DNA of 64,000 bases from Nocardioides islandensis (lineage in GTDB: Bacteria > Actinomycetota > Actinomycetes > Propionibacteriales > Nocardioidaceae): NCBI RefSeq assembly GCF_015352455.1, contig NZ_JADKPN010000001.1, positions 682,001-746,000 of the forward strand, in the 5' to 3' direction. A program made the position numbers and the translations under genes. Positions 9,727 through 18,863 of the stretch are shown here, piece after piece. Below the pieces are notes generated by a model. It searched no databases. It was not told the DNA's origin and saw only the letters and a list, made by a program, of their open reading frames with translations. The first letter of the stretch is position 1; every line of letters starts with the position of its first letter.

Positions 9727-11449
9727 ACGGCGCCAGCGGGTCGGTCGCGGTCTGAGAGGAACCCGCGACCGACCCGAGGGCGAGCGTCCACGTGCCGGCC
9801 TCGTCGATGTCGGCGACGACACCGTCGTCGTCGGACAGGTTCGCGACGACCAGCAGCCGTGCGCCGTCGAGCTCGCGGACGAACGCGTAGACCCGCTCGT
9901 CGTCGGGCAGCAGCATCCGGAAGGTGCCGTGGGCGACGACCGGCTGGTCGTGTCGCAGGGCGATGAGCCGCTGGAAGTGGGCGAACACGGAGTCCGGGTC
10001 GTCGACCTGGGCCGCCACGTTGATGGTCGCGGCGTCGGGGTGCGGGTCGATCCACGGCGTACCCGTGGTGAAGCCGCCGTTCGCCTCGTCGTTCCACGGC
10101 ATCGGGACTCGGGCGTTGTCGCGTCCCTTGGCCGAGAGCGCGGCCATCACGGCGGCCGGGTCCTGTCCGGCGGCGACCGCCTCGGAGTACCGGTTGAGCG
10201 ACTCGACGTCCCGGAGCTGGTCGATGCGCGTGTAGCGGGCGTTGGGGAGGCCGAGCTCGTCGCCCTCGTAGACGTACGGCGTGCCGCGGTGCAGGTGCAG
10301 CACCGTCGCCAGCGACTTGGCCGACTGCTCGCGGTGCTCGGGGGCGTCGTTGCCGAAGCGGCTGACGCAGCGCGGCTGGTCGTGGTTGCCGAGGTACAGG
10401 GAGTTCCAGCCGACCTCCGCCAGCCCCTCCTGCCAGCGGCCGAGCGAGCGCTTCAGGTCCAGCATCGTCATCGGCACGATGTCCCACTTGCCGCGCGGCC
10501 CGGAGTCGAGGTCGACGTGCTCGAACTGGAACACCATGTCGACCTCGCCGCGAGCCGGGTCGGTGTAGAGCCGCGCCTGCTCGACCGGGGTGGCCGGCGT
10601 CTCGCCGACGGTCAGCAGGCCCGGCGGGCGGTCGGCGAACACCGCGCGGTGCATCTCCTGCATGAACTCGTGGATACGCGGGCCGTTCACGACCAGCGGC
10701 GTGGTGTCGCCGTACTTGGTCGTGTCGACGACGCCGGCGCCGTTCGGGTCGCGCTCGAGGCGGCCGTCGGGGAGCTGTGCTCGACCGTCCGGGCCGTGGA
10801 CGAGCACCTTGGACAGCAGGCAGATGACGTCCATCCGGAAGCCGTCGACCCCGCGGTCGAGCCACCAGTTCATCATCGCGTAGACGGCCTGGCGGACCTC
10901 GGGGTTCTCCCAGTTGAGGTCGGGCTGCTCGGGGGCGAAGAGGTGGAGGTAGTACTGGCCGGTCGTCGCGTCGTACGTCCACGCCGGTCCCGAGAACGCC
11001 GAGCCCCAGTTGGTCGGCTCGGCTCCCGGCGTACCGGGCTCGAACCCCTCGCGCGGATCGCGCCACCAGTACCAGTCGCGCTTCGGGTTGTCGGTGCTCG
11101 AGCGCGACTCCTGGAACCACGCGTGCGCCGAGCTGGTGTGGTTGACGACGAGGTCCATGACCAGCTTCATGCCGCGGGCGTGCAGCCCGGCGACGAGCTC
11201 GTCGAGGTCGTCGAGCGTGCCGAACAGCGGGTCGACGTCCTGGTAGTCGCTGATGTCGTAGCCGTTGTCGGCCATCGGGCTCCGGTACACCGGGCTGAGC
11301 CACACCACGTCGACACCGAGCCGCTCGAGGTAGTCGAGCTTGCCGATGATGCCGCGGATGTCCCCGACCCCGTCGCCGTCGGAGTCCGCGAAGCTGCGCG
11401 GGTACACCTGGTAGACGACGGCCGACTTCCACCAATCGCGTGCTGTCAC
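9698..11449 (-). CDS. Alpha-glucosidase, glycoside hydrolase family 13
   Basis: A 583-residue intracellular GH13 enzyme of the oligo-1,6-glucosidase/alpha-glucosidase type; it has no signal peptide. The catalytic regions are all present: region I DLVVNH (about 99-104), region II GFRMDVI with nucleophile Asp207, region III VGETPAT with acid/base Glu283, and region IV LGNHDQPR with Asp357. The N-terminal YQVYPRSFADSDGDGVGD is diagnostic of this subfamily. It should release glucose from short alpha-glucosides; whether it prefers alpha-1,4 or alpha-1,6 bonds or makes trehalulose-type products cannot be read directly. The GTG at 11449 is chosen because homology begins right after it; a longer open frame upstream is low-complexity and probably untranslated. 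Confidence 0.9.
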   Translation of the reverse strand: MTARDWWKSAVVYQVYPRSFADSDGDGVGDIRGIIGKLDYLERLGVDVVWLSPVYRSPMADNGYDISDYQDVDPLFGTLDDLDELVAGLHARGMKLVMDLVVNHTSSAHAWFQESRSSTDNPKRDWYWWRDPREGFEPGTPGAEPTNWGSAFSGPAWTYDATTGQYYLHLFAPEQPDLNWENPEVRQAVYAMMNWWLDRGVDGFRMDVICLLSKVLVHGPDGRAQLPDGRLERDPNGAGVVDTTKYGDTTPLVVNGPRIHEFMQEMHRAVFADRPPGLLTVGETPATPVEQARLYTDPARGEVDMVFQFEHVDLDSGPRGKWDIVPMTMLDLKRSLGRWQEGLAEVGWNSLYLGNHDQPRCVSRFGNDAPEHREQSAKSLATVLHLHRGTPYVYEGDELGLPNARYTRIDQLRDVESLNRYSEAVAAGQDPAAVMAALSAKGRDNARVPMPWNDEANGGFTTGTPWIDPHPDAATINVAAQVDDPDSVFAHFQRLIALRHDQPVVAHGTFRMLLPDDERVYAFVRELDGARLLVVANLSDDDGVVADIDEAGTWTLALGSVAGSSQTATDPLAPWESRVYLTE

Positions 11450-11492
11450 GGCGGCAGTCTGTCGGATCCGGCGGGTGGGTGATGATGCGCCC

Positions 11493-11822
11493 ATGGAGCT
11501 CAGCGAGATGCAGGCCCTGGCCCGCCGGGTGCGGAGCAAGTACGCCGCGATGGAGACGGCACGGTACGGGCGGGAGTGGACCGACGAGGAGATCATGCTC
11601 GGTTTCCTGGGCGACGTCGGCGATCTCGCCAAGCTGGTGCAGGGCAAGGCCGGCGTCCGTCCGCGTGACGACCTCGACGAGGCGCTGGCCCACGAGCTGG
11701 CCGACTGCCTGTGGTGCGTGTTCACGCTGGCGGACTCCTACGGCGTCGACCTCGAGGCGGCGTTCACGTCGACGATGGCGGAGCTCGACGGGATCCTCGC
11801 GGCCGAGGACACGACCACCTGA
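11493..11822 (+). CDS. MazG-like nucleotide pyrophosphohydrolase family protein
   Basis: A small all-helical protein of 109 residues, or 115 if the in-frame GTG at 11475 is used; neither start has a strong ribosome site. The pattern of acidic residues (TDEEIMLGFLGDVGDLAKLV, then HELADCLWCVFTLAD) follows the Mg-binding ExxE...ExxD arrangement of MazG-type NTP pyrophosphohydrolases. These hydrolyse aberrant or excess nucleoside triphosphates to the monophosphate. It is divergent from the alpha-glucosidase gene and stands alone as a single-domain form. Family assignment is good; substrate is unknown. Confidence 0.75.
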   Translation: MELSEMQALARRVRSKYAAMETARYGREWTDEEIMLGFLGDVGDLAKLVQGKAGVRPRDDLDEALAHELADCLWCVFTLADSYGVDLEAAFTSTMAELDGILAAEDTTT

Positions 11823-11914
11823 CGACCCAGGCTCACCGCCGGCCGCGATCGGACGTACGTCCCGGCACCTCGGCGACTCCTACTCATCAGAGGGTCTAGG
11901 CAGGGAGGCACGCC

Positions 11915-13021
11915 ATGCGTGACGAGAACGGGATCATCGCCGGTTCGGTGGAGGTGCAGCGCGGCCCCGACGGGGAGAGCGTCGTCGTCCTGGACGGCGA
12001 ACGGCGGGTCCGGCTCGGGGCCGAGGAGGCCCGCAGCCGGGCGCTGCTGCAGGTGCTCGAGGCGCTCGGAGAACGACGTCATCCGGTGTACGTGGAGGTC
12101 GAGCCCGGGACCGACGTCGTGGCTCGGGTCCTCATCCCGCGCATCACCCGGGTCGACCGCATCGAGGAACGCGACCGGGAGCTGGTGCTCCAGCTCGCGG
12201 GCTCGCACGCGGTCGTCAGGCTCGGTCTGGACGAGCCGGCCAGCGACGAGGTCGTGGCCGAGGTACGGCGGTCGGCCGAGTCGCGCTCCCTCGTGCTGGT
12301 GGTCGAGGACGAGCGACACCGCGTGCTCGACGTCGTTGCCTTCACGCCGGCTCCCGACGGGCCGGAGCTGCCCCCTTTCCCCCACCTCCCGGTCCTCAAG
12401 CCTGACTTCCCACGGCCGCCGTTCTGGCGCTGGTGGTGGGGGTGGCTGATCTGGTGGCTCTGGTGGCGGTGGCTGTGTCCGTCGCTGACCCGTGCCCAGG
12501 CGGCCTTCGACCAGATGTCGGCCCTGACCTGCGCGCCGATCACCGCGCCGGCGCCCTGCATCACCTTCATGTACCCGGACGACGGCTGCTTCGCGCGGGC
12601 TCACGAGATGTGCCGGTTGATGCGGGCCTCGGGCCTGCGTCCCGGGAAGATCTGGAACTACGAGAGCAGCGGTCACGTGCTGCACGTGGACACGCGCAAC
12701 CACCCGAGCTGCTTCGTCGAGTGGTGGTACCACGTGGCGCCCACGCTCTGCGTGCGCACCGGCCCGTGGTGGTGGCCGTTCCTCACCACGCGGATGGTGA
12801 TCGACCCGGCGCTCTTCACCGGCCCCGTGACCACGGCCGACTGGAAGGCCATCCAGCAGGACCCGGGATCCACGCTCACCCCGACCGGGTGGGAGCCCTT
12901 CTGGCCGGACGGCACGACGGACCCGACGTTCTCGGAGACGAACTACTGGCTCGACTACTTCCGCATGCAGCTGGTGCTGCGCTCGGCCCAGTCCGGCCCA
13001 CCGCCGTACTCGAACTGCTGA
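11915..13021 (+). CDS. Protein-glutaminase-like deamidase with tryptophan-rich segment
   Basis: A 368-residue protein after a GGGAGG ribosome site. The C-terminal part (about 215-345) resembles bacterial protein-glutaminase. PDDGCFARAHEM holds Cys225, WWYHVAP holds His273, and VIDPALFTGPVTTADW holds Asp297, in the same order and context as the Cys-His-Asp triad of the Chryseobacterium enzyme. That enzyme deamidates glutamine side chains in proteins. The N-terminal 145 residues are an unassigned charged, beta-rich region. Between them lies a striking segment, residues 170-188, with ten tryptophans. No signal peptide is evident. The active-site assignment is from motif comparison; the target protein and the role of the Trp-rich stretch are unknown. 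Confidence 0.75.
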   Translation: MRDENGIIAGSVEVQRGPDGESVVVLDGERRVRLGAEEARSRALLQVLEALGERRHPVYVEVEPGTDVVARVLIPRITRVDRIEERDRELVLQLAGSHAVVRLGLDEPASDEVVAEVRRSAESRSLVLVVEDERHRVLDVVAFTPAPDGPELPPFPHLPVLKPDFPRPPFWRWWWGWLIWWLWWRWLCPSLTRAQAAFDQMSALTCAPITAPAPCITFMYPDDGCFARAHEMCRLMRASGLRPGKIWNYESSGHVLHVDTRNHPSCFVEWWYHVAPTLCVRTGPWWWPFLTTRMVIDPALFTGPVTTADWKAIQQDPGSTLTPTGWEPFWPDGTTDPTFSETNYWLDYFRMQLVLRSAQSGPPPYSNC

Positions 13022-13028
13022 GCGGGTC

Positions 13029-14654
13029 TCAGCGAGGTACCCGCACCAGCAACCGGCCGTGGACGCAGTGCATGCGCAGCTCGCGGCCGGGGCCGATGGA
13101 GTCGCCGTCGAGCTGGCGGGGGGTGTCGGAGGAGGCCCGGATGACGACGGTCTGGCCGGTCAGCCGGCCGATGGTCTCGTCGACGCGGCGCCGCTTGCTG
13201 AGCACCCGGGCGACGAGCGGCAGCCAGGACAGGAACCGCTTGGGGAACAGCACGACGACATCGAGCACGCCGTCGTCGATCGAGGCGTCGGGGAGCAGCG
13301 GCATGCCGGCCTGGAGGAAGCCGACGTTGCCGACGACGACGGTGCGGGCGCGGTACGTCGTGTACTCGCCGCCGTCGACCGAGATCTCGACCTTCACGAC
13401 CGGTGACATCAGGGCGCGCACGCCGGAGAGCACGTAGGCGATCCAGCCGACCCTGCGCTTGATGTCCTCGTTGACGCCCTCCATGATCGCGGCGTCGAGG
13501 CCCATGCCGGCCATCACCATGAAGTGCGTGTCCGCGAACCCGTCGCCGCTGACCTCGACCATGTCGATCGCCCGGTCCTGGCCGTTGAGCGCGACGTCGA
13601 TCGCGGACCTCAGGAACAGCGGGATCTCCAGGTTGCGGGCGAGCAGGTTGCCCGTACCTGCCGGCACGATGCCCACGGGGATCCCCGTGCCCGCGAGCTC
13701 GGCGCACACCTCGCGCACCGTGCCGTCGCCTCCGCAGACGAGCACCAGGTCGGCGCCGGACACGGCGGCCGCCTCGGCCATGCCCGTCCCCGGGTCCTCG
13801 ACGGTCGTGTACAGCCAGGTCGGTGTCGACCACCCGGACTCGGCCGCCATCGCGGAGACGATCGAGCGGAACTGCGCGACGTCCTCGACCTTGCTGGGGT
13901 TCAGTACGACGGCGAGCTGGCGGTTGCCGGGGATCGCCTCGTGCAGGGGCACGGCCTTCGCCGCGTGGCTGCGTGGCAGCGGGTTGAACAGCGCCAGCCA
14001 GAACAGTGCCATCCCGATCGCCAGCAGCGTGCCGCCCAGGACGTCGGTCGGGAAGTGCCGGCCCAGCAGCACGCGGTCCGCCCAGATCAGCAGGACCTCG
14101 AGGCCGGCCAGGACGTACACCAGGCGGCGTACCTGCGAACGCCGCACCAGCATCGCCACCAGCACACAGATCACGGCCATCAGTGCGGCGTTCGCGGACG
14201 TGTGCCCGGAGGGGAACGAGCGGCTGAGGACGCGGTCCAGGTCGCTCTGCCACTCGGGCCGGTCGCGGCCGACCGCGATCTTGACCCACGTCGTGATGCC
14301 CCACGTCGACAGCACGACCAGCGTCGCGTAGACGGCCGCCCGCTGGTGCCCGCGGACCAGCATCAGGACGACCAGGACGCCCGTCGCCACCAGCACCGGC
14401 CCGGTGTTGAACCAGACCTCGACGAACCTCAGCACCGACCGCACGGAGTCGTGGTGGTCGGTCCACCGCTCGAGCGACCGGCCCTCGTCGTCGAGCGCAC
14501 CCAGCGGCGCGCGCTCCGCGGTGACCGCCCACGCCAGGACGCCGAACAGTGCCAGGCACAGCGCCGCCCAGGACAGGGTGATCACGCGAGGGCGGTCGAG
14601 CACGCCCGGATCATGCCAGGATCGCGAGGCCGCGACCTCATCCACAGGAGGCAT
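13029..14654 (-). CDS. Bifunctional PAP2 phosphatase / diacylglycerol kinase family protein
   Basis: A 541-residue fusion. The N-terminal half has several membrane helices and the PAP2 phosphatase motifs [18 protein letters not shown] and [12 protein letters not shown]. The C-terminal half is a diacylglycerol/sphingosine-kinase-type catalytic domain with [18 protein letters not shown] and [12 protein letters not shown]. Together the halves could add and remove phosphate on lipid alcohols at the membrane, for example in phosphatidate or undecaprenyl phosphate turnover; the direction is not known. The ATG at 14654 follows GGAAACGAG, while a GTG at 14603 is an alternative that would trim 17 residues. 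It is divergent from serS and converges on the deamidase gene. Confidence 0.85.
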   Translation of the reverse strand: MPPVDEVAASRSWHDPGVLDRPRVITLSWAALCLALFGVLAWAVTAERAPLGALDDEGRSLERWTDHHDSVRSVLRFVEVWFNTGPVLVATGVLVVLMLVRGHQRAAVYATLVVLSTWGITTWVKIAVGRDRPEWQSDLDRVLSRSFPSGHTSANAALMAVICVLVAMLVRRSQVRRLVYVLAGLEVLLIWADRVLLGRHFPTDVLGGTLLAIGMALFWLALFNPLPRSHAAKAVPLHEAIPGNRQLAVVLNPSKVEDVAQFRSIVSAMAAESGWSTPTWLYTTVEDPGTGMAEAAAVSGADLVLVCGGDGTVREVCAELAGTGIPVGIVPAGTGNLLARNLEIPLFLRSAIDVALNGQDRAIDMVEVSGDGFADTHFMVMAGMGLDAAIMEGVNEDIKRRVGWIAYVLSGVRALMSPVVKVEISVDGGEYTTYRARTVVVGNVGFLQAGMPLLPDASIDDGVLDVVVLFPKRFLSWLPLVARVLSKRRRVDETIGRLTGQTVVIRASSDTPRQLDGDSIGPGRELRMHCVHGRLLVRVPR

Positions 14655-14683
14655 CTCGTTTCCGGCGCCGTACGCCGCGCGGA

Positions 14684-14689
14684 TAGCCT
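14684..14689 (+). promoter_or_regulatory. TAGCCT -10 box of serS (leaderless)
   Basis: TAGCCT matches the actinobacterial TANNNT -10. The A of the ATG start codon lies 8 nt after its last T, about where transcription should begin, so the serS mRNA is probably leaderless; no ribosome site is seen. Confidence 0.6.
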
Positions 14690-14696
14690 CATCCTC

Positions 14697-15965
14697 ATGA
14701 TCGACCCCCGTCTCCTCCGCGAGGAACCCGACCGCGTGCGCGCCGCCCAGGCCAAGCGCGGCCTCTCCGACGAGGTGGTCGACCGCGCGATCTCCGCCGA
14801 CGCGGCCAGGCGTTCGGCGATCGCCGAGTTCGAGCGGCTGCGCGCCGAGCAGAAGACCCTCGGCAAGCAGATCCCGCAGGCGCAGGGGGAGGAGAAGGCC
14901 GCGCTGCTCGAGCAGACCAAGGACCTGGCCGCCCGGGTGAAGACCGCGGAGGCCGCCCAGACCGAGGCCGAGGAGGTCTGGCGCGCCACGCTGATGGAGA
15001 TCCCGAACGTCGCCGCCGACGAGGCACCGGCCGGCGGCGAGGAGGACTACCGCGTCATCGAGACGGTCGGCACCAAGCCGGAGTTCGACTTCGAGCCGCG
15101 TGACCACGTCGAGCTCGGCCGGATGCTCGGCGCCATCGACCTCGAGCGCGGCGCCAAGGTCTCCGGCAGCCGCTTCTACTTCCTCACCGGCATCGGGGCC
15201 CAGCTCGAGCTCGCGCTCGTCAACATGGCGATGGACCAGGCCCGCAACGCCGGCTTCACCCAGATGATCGCGCCGTCGCTGGTCAAGCCGCGGGCCATGG
15301 AGGGCACCGGCTTCCTCGGCCAGGCCGCCGACGACGTCTACCGCATCGAGGGCCAGGACCTCTACCTCGTCGGCACGTCGGAGGTCCCGCTCGCGGCGTA
15401 CCACTCCGACGAGATCCTCGAGATCGGCTCGCTGCCGCTGCGGTACGCCGCCTTCTCACCCTGCTTCCGCAAGGAGGCCGGCTCCCACGGCAAGGACACC
15501 CGCGGCATCTTCCGCGTGCACTGGTTCGACAAGGTCGAGATGTTCGTCTACACGACCGTCGAGGAGTCGTTCGCCGAGCACCTGCGGCTGCTGGAGTGGG
15601 AGAAGGAGTTCCTCGGCAAGCTCGAGCTCCACTACCGCGTCATCGACGTGGCGGCCGGCGACCTCGGCACGTCGGCCCAGCGCAAGTTCGACTGCGAGGC
15701 CTGGATCGCCTCCCAGGGCCGCTACCGCGAGCTGACGTCGACCTCCAACTGCACCGACTTCCAGACCCGGCGGCTCGACACCCGAGGCCGCGCGGCCGAC
15801 GGGTCCGTCGGGCCGGTCGCGACCCTCAACGGCACGCTCTGCTCCACCAACCGGCCCATCATCGCGCTGCTGGAGACCCACCAGCAGGCCGACGGTTCGG
15901 TCAAGGTCCCGCAGGCGCTGCAGCCCTACCTCGGCGGGCTGGACGTCATCAAGCCACTGACGTGA
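14697..15965 (+). CDS. serS: Seryl-tRNA synthetase
   Basis: A 422-residue class II aminoacyl-tRNA synthetase that charges tRNA-Ser; two such tRNAs lie further along this window. The N-terminal 110 residues form the long coiled-coil arm (from [18 protein letters not shown]) that contacts the extra arm of tRNA-Ser. The catalytic core shows motif 2 around [17 protein letters not shown] with [12 protein letters not shown], and motif 3 in [19 protein letters not shown]. Length is normal for bacteria. The start codon follows a -10 box directly and the stop overlaps the GTG of a HAD phosphatase gene. Confidence 0.97.
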   Translation: MIDPRLLREEPDRVRAAQAKRGLSDEVVDRAISADAARRSAIAEFERLRAEQKTLGKQIPQAQGEEKAALLEQTKDLAARVKTAEAAQTEAEEVWRATLMEIPNVAADEAPAGGEEDYRVIETVGTKPEFDFEPRDHVELGRMLGAIDLERGAKVSGSRFYFLTGIGAQLELALVNMAMDQARNAGFTQMIAPSLVKPRAMEGTGFLGQAADDVYRIEGQDLYLVGTSEVPLAAYHSDEILEIGSLPLRYAAFSPCFRKEAGSHGKDTRGIFRVHWFDKVEMFVYTTVEESFAEHLRLLEWEKEFLGKLELHYRVIDVAAGDLGTSAQRKFDCEAWIASQGRYRELTSTSNCTDFQTRRLDTRGRAADGSVGPVATLNGTLCSTNRPIIALLETHQQADGSVKVPQALQPYLGGLDVIKPLT

Positions 15966-16810
15966 GCGCCGGCTTGACCACCTGGCGACCACGGCTGATC
16001 GCCCTCGACATCGACGGGACGCTGCTGTCCTGGATCGAGGGCCAGGGCACCACCTACGAGGAGGTGCCCGCTGCCGTCCGCGACGCCGTACGCCGTGCCC
16101 ACGACGCCGGTGCGCACGTCGTGCTCGCCAGTGGTCGCTCGCCGCACGGCATGGTCGCCGTCGCCGACCTGCTCGACCTGCCGGGGATGGACCCCGGTGA
16201 CGACGGGGACCCGCTGTGGGTCGTGGCGTCCAACGGCGCGGTCGTCTTCCGGTACCCGCCCCTCGAGGTCGTCCACGAGGAGACGTTCGACGCGCGTCCG
16301 GCCGTCGAGGCGATCCTGCGCGAGCACCCCAGCGTCCTGGTGGCCGTCGAGGAGCGCGGCGTCGGGTACCGCGTCAACCGGCCCTTCCCCGTCGGCGAGC
16401 TGTCCGGCGACATGGTGATCACCGAGGTCGCCGACCTGGTCGCGGACCGGGTCAGCCGCGTGATCATCCGTGACCCGGAGTCGACCGCCGAGGACTTCCT
16501 CGACCTCGCCCGCCGGCTCGGCCTGCACGGCACCGACTACGTCGTCGGGTGGACCGCCTGGCTGGACCTCGCGCCCGTCGGCGTCAGCAAGGCGTCCGGG
16601 CTCGCCCACGTCGCCGCCGAGCTCGGCATCGACGCGGCCGATGTGCTGGCGATCGGCGACGGCCGCAACGACATCGAGATGCTGCGCTGGGCCGGCCGCG
16701 GCGTGGCCATGGGCCAGGCCGTGGAGGAGGTCCGTGAGGCCGCCGACGCCGTCACCGCCAGTGTGTACGACGACGGCGCGGCCCTCGAGATCTCCCGCTG
16801 GTACCCGTGA
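15962..16810 (+). CDS. HAD superfamily hydrolase, Cof type (first of a pair)
   Basis: A 282-residue haloacid-dehalogenase-fold phosphatase starting at a GTG that overlaps the serS stop. Motif I is DIDGTLL with the nucleophile Asp, motif II is VLASGRS, and motif IV is [10 protein letters not shown]; the C2-type cap of Cof/YidA proteins lies between. It probably dephosphorylates a small sugar phosphate or nucleotide. Its stop overlaps the start of a second, related HAD gene, so serS and the two phosphatases form one transcript; the functional link to tRNA charging is not obvious. Confidence 0.88.
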   Translation: MSAGLTTWRPRLIALDIDGTLLSWIEGQGTTYEEVPAAVRDAVRRAHDAGAHVVLASGRSPHGMVAVADLLDLPGMDPGDDGDPLWVVASNGAVVFRYPPLEVVHEETFDARPAVEAILREHPSVLVAVEERGVGYRVNRPFPVGELSGDMVITEVADLVADRVSRVIIRDPESTAEDFLDLARRLGLHGTDYVVGWTAWLDLAPVGVSKASGLAHVAAELGIDAADVLAIGDGRNDIEMLRWAGRGVAMGQAVEEVREAADAVTASVYDDGAALEISRWYP

Positions 16811-17598
16811 CGCCCAAGCTCGTCGCCACCGACCTCGACGGCACGCTCGTACGCTCCGACGGCACCGTCTCGGCGTACACGCAGGGCGTGCTCGCGGCGC
16901 TCGACGAGCAGGACGTGCCGGTCGTGTTCGTGACCGGCCGGCCGCTGCGGTGGGCCGAGGACGTCTTCGACCACGTCGGCCGGCACGGCCTGGCCGTCGT
17001 CTCCAACGGCGCGCTCGTCTGGGACGTCGAGAAGCGGGAGCCCGTGCTGACGCGCACGATCGCGCCGGCCGTCGGCGTGGAGGTGTGCGAGCGGATCCGC
17101 GCCGCCGTACCGGGCAGCGCGTTCGCCGTCGAGACGCTGGAGGGGATCGCCCTCGAGACCGACTTCCACGAGCGCCACCCCGTCCCGGAGGGCAGCCGGC
17201 GCGGCGCGATCGCCGAGCTCTTCGTCGAGCCGGCTCTGAAGCTGCTCGCGCGGCACGAGGAGCTGGGGTACCAGGAGTTCTGGGACCGCGCGGCCGCCGC
17301 GACCGGCGACCGGGCGGTGATCACCTGGTCCTCGACCTCCTCGCTGCTGGAGATCAGCGCCGCCGGCGTCACCAAGGCGACCACGCTCGCGGTGCTGGCC
17401 GAGCAGCTCGGGATCAACCCCGAGGAGGTCGTCGCGTTCGGGGACATGCCGAACGACATCGACATGCTCACCTGGGCCGGCACGTCGTACGCCATGACCG
17501 ACGCCCATCCCACCGTCCGCGCGGCCGCCGACCGCATCGCGCCCTCGAACGACGAGGACGGCGTGGCGAGCGTCCTCTCGGAGATTTTCGGCCTGTGA
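16807..17598 (+). CDS. HAD superfamily hydrolase, Cof type (second of a pair)
   Basis: A 263-residue phosphatase of the same subfamily as its upstream neighbour, with motif I DLDGTLV, motif II FVTGRPL and motif IV GDMPNDIDMLTW. The two sequences are clearly paralogous but diverged, which suggests different substrates. The GTG start overlaps the preceding stop (GTGA). Substrate cannot be read from sequence. Confidence 0.88.
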   Translation: MTPKLVATDLDGTLVRSDGTVSAYTQGVLAALDEQDVPVVFVTGRPLRWAEDVFDHVGRHGLAVVSNGALVWDVEKREPVLTRTIAPAVGVEVCERIRAAVPGSAFAVETLEGIALETDFHERHPVPEGSRRGAIAELFVEPALKLLARHEELGYQEFWDRAAAATGDRAVITWSSTSSLLEISAAGVTKATTLAVLAEQLGINPEEVVAFGDMPNDIDMLTWAGTSYAMTDAHPTVRAAADRIAPSNDEDGVASVLSEIFGL

Positions 17599-17602
17599 TG
17601 CA

Positions 17603-18202
17603 ATGAGGGCCATGCCCGGTCGTGCACGTCGTCTTCTCGTGGTCCTGCTCCTGGGCCTGATGACGGTCGTCGTCACCGACGGCAGCGCGCACGCCTGTGC
17701 CTGCAAGCAGCTGACGCTGCCGCAGAAGGTGAACAAGGCCAGCGCGGTGTTCTCCGGCGTGCTGACGATGGCGTCCGGACCGACGAACACCGGCAAGCGG
17801 CAGACCATGTCGTACGACGTGAAGGTCGACCGCGTCTACAAGGGCGACATCACCTCCGCCACGGTGACGGTCCGGTCGGAGGTCTCGGACTGCGGGCTGA
17901 CCGGCATGAGCGCGGACAACCGCTACCTCTTCTTCGTGCGGGCCAGCGGCACGAACCTGCTCGCCAACGGCTGTGGCGGCACCGGACCGGCCACCAGTGC
18001 CAAGACCCAACGGCTGGTCGCCCTGCTCGGGCAGGGCAGCACGCCGATCCCGCCGACCCCGGAGAAGCCGACGTTCGAGCCGGTCTCCGGCGCCGACCCG
18101 GCGTCGCTGACCCGGCTGGCCGCTCCGGGCGCGGCGATGCTGGTCATCGGCCTGCTCGGCCTGATGGTGTTCGGCGCCCTCGGCCGCTCGCGGCGTACCT
18201 GA
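17603..18202 (+). CDS. Secreted NTR/TIMP-like protein with C-terminal membrane anchor
   Basis: A 199-residue exported protein. A signal peptide (about 1-32) ends in GSAHA, so the mature chain starts with Cys-x-Cys (CAC). It continues with KVNKASAVFSGVLT and the extended strands YDVKVDRVYKGD and VTVRSEVSDCGL. A mature N-terminus of Cys-x-Cys followed by this strand pattern is the hallmark of netrin-like/TIMP-type OB folds, in which the free amino terminus chelates a metal. A Pro-rich linker and one hydrophobic helix with RSRRT at the end would hold it on the membrane. The fold is inferred from pattern only, and no target protease is known. Confidence 0.6.
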   Translation: MRAMPGRARRLLVVLLLGLMTVVVTDGSAHACACKQLTLPQKVNKASAVFSGVLTMASGPTNTGKRQTMSYDVKVDRVYKGDITSATVTVRSEVSDCGLTGMSADNRYLFFVRASGTNLLANGCGGTGPATSAKTQRLVALLGQGSTPIPPTPEKPTFEPVSGADPASLTRLAAPGAAMLVIGLLGLMVFGALGRSRRT

Positions 18203-18206
18203 CGAG

Positions 18207-18851
18207 CTACAGGTACATCCCGCCCGTACCGGGCCCCTGCTGCTCCGAATCCTCCTGCTGCCCCTCCTGGGGACCGCCAGGTCCGCCCGGCTGTCCGGCG
18301 ATCTGCACGCCCGGCGGCAACGCTCGTCGGATCTGCTCGAACTGGGCGCGCGCCGCCATCTGCTGGGCGTAGATCGCGGTCTGGATGCCGTGGAACAGCC
18401 CCTCCAGCCACCCCACCAGCTGGGCCTGGGAGATCCGCAGCTCGGCGTCGGTCGGCGCCTCGGACCCGGTGAACGGCAGGGTCAGCCGCTCGAGCTCCTC
18501 GACGAGCTCGGGAGCGAGCCCGGACTCGAGCTCCTTGATCGACTGGCGGTAGATCTCCTTCAGGCGCTGGCGGCTGGCCTCGTCGAGCGGCGCCGCCTTC
18601 ACCTCCTCCAGCAGCTGGCGGATCATGCTGCCGATCCGCATCACCTTGGCCGGCTGCTCGACCAGGCTGGTGAGGTCGGCCTCCTCGGGCTCCTCGCCGT
18701 CGCCCCGTCCCTCGAGCGCCGACGCGGGCACCGCGCCCACGGGCTGCCCGTCGGGGCCGACGATCACCACGTGTCCCGGCGGGACCTGCTGGGTCCCGTC
18801 CTGGACCTCGTCCTGGGACGCGTCGGCCTGCTCCGACTGCTGCTCGCTCAT
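18207..18851 (-). CDS. bpa: Bacterial proteasome activator (Bpa/PafE)
   Basis: A 214-residue protein of the family that forms a dodecameric ring on the 20S proteasome and opens its gate without ATP. The central four-helix part (about 60-170, from VEQPAKVMRIGSMIRQLLEEVK to AQLVGWLEGLFHGIQTAIYAQQMAAR) is well conserved. Both tails are low-complexity: Gln/Glu/Asp-rich before it and Gly/Gln-rich after it. The chain ends in GGMYL, where the Mycobacterium protein ends in GQYL; Met-Tyr-Leu still fits the hydrophobic-Tyr-any pattern that inserts into the proteasome. Proteasome genes themselves are not in the window. Confidence 0.9.
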   Translation of the reverse strand: MSEQQSEQADASQDEVQDGTQQVPPGHVVIVGPDGQPVGAVPASALEGRGDGEEPEEADLTSLVEQPAKVMRIGSMIRQLLEEVKAAPLDEASRQRLKEIYRQSIKELESGLAPELVEELERLTLPFTGSEAPTDAELRISQAQLVGWLEGLFHGIQTAIYAQQMAARAQFEQIRRALPPGVQIAGQPGGPGGPQEGQQEDSEQQGPGTGGMYL

Positions 18852-18863
18852 GACCTCACCCTA

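Noticed and set aside
11450..11725. N-terminal extension of the alpha-glucosidase frame
   Set aside because: Ser/Arg-rich, antisense to the MazG-like gene, and GH13 homology begins right at GTG 11449.
11903..11915. AGGGAGGCACGCC before the deamidase gene also occurs in one end of the 159-bp palindrome
   Set aside because: Only 13 bp shared, with no inverted partner nearby; it also functions as a plain ribosome site here, so chance or minor relation cannot be told apart.
14655..15404. Minus-strand extension of the PAP2/DAG-kinase frame across serS
   Set aside because: Homology starts after 14654; the extension is antisense to the conserved serS gene.
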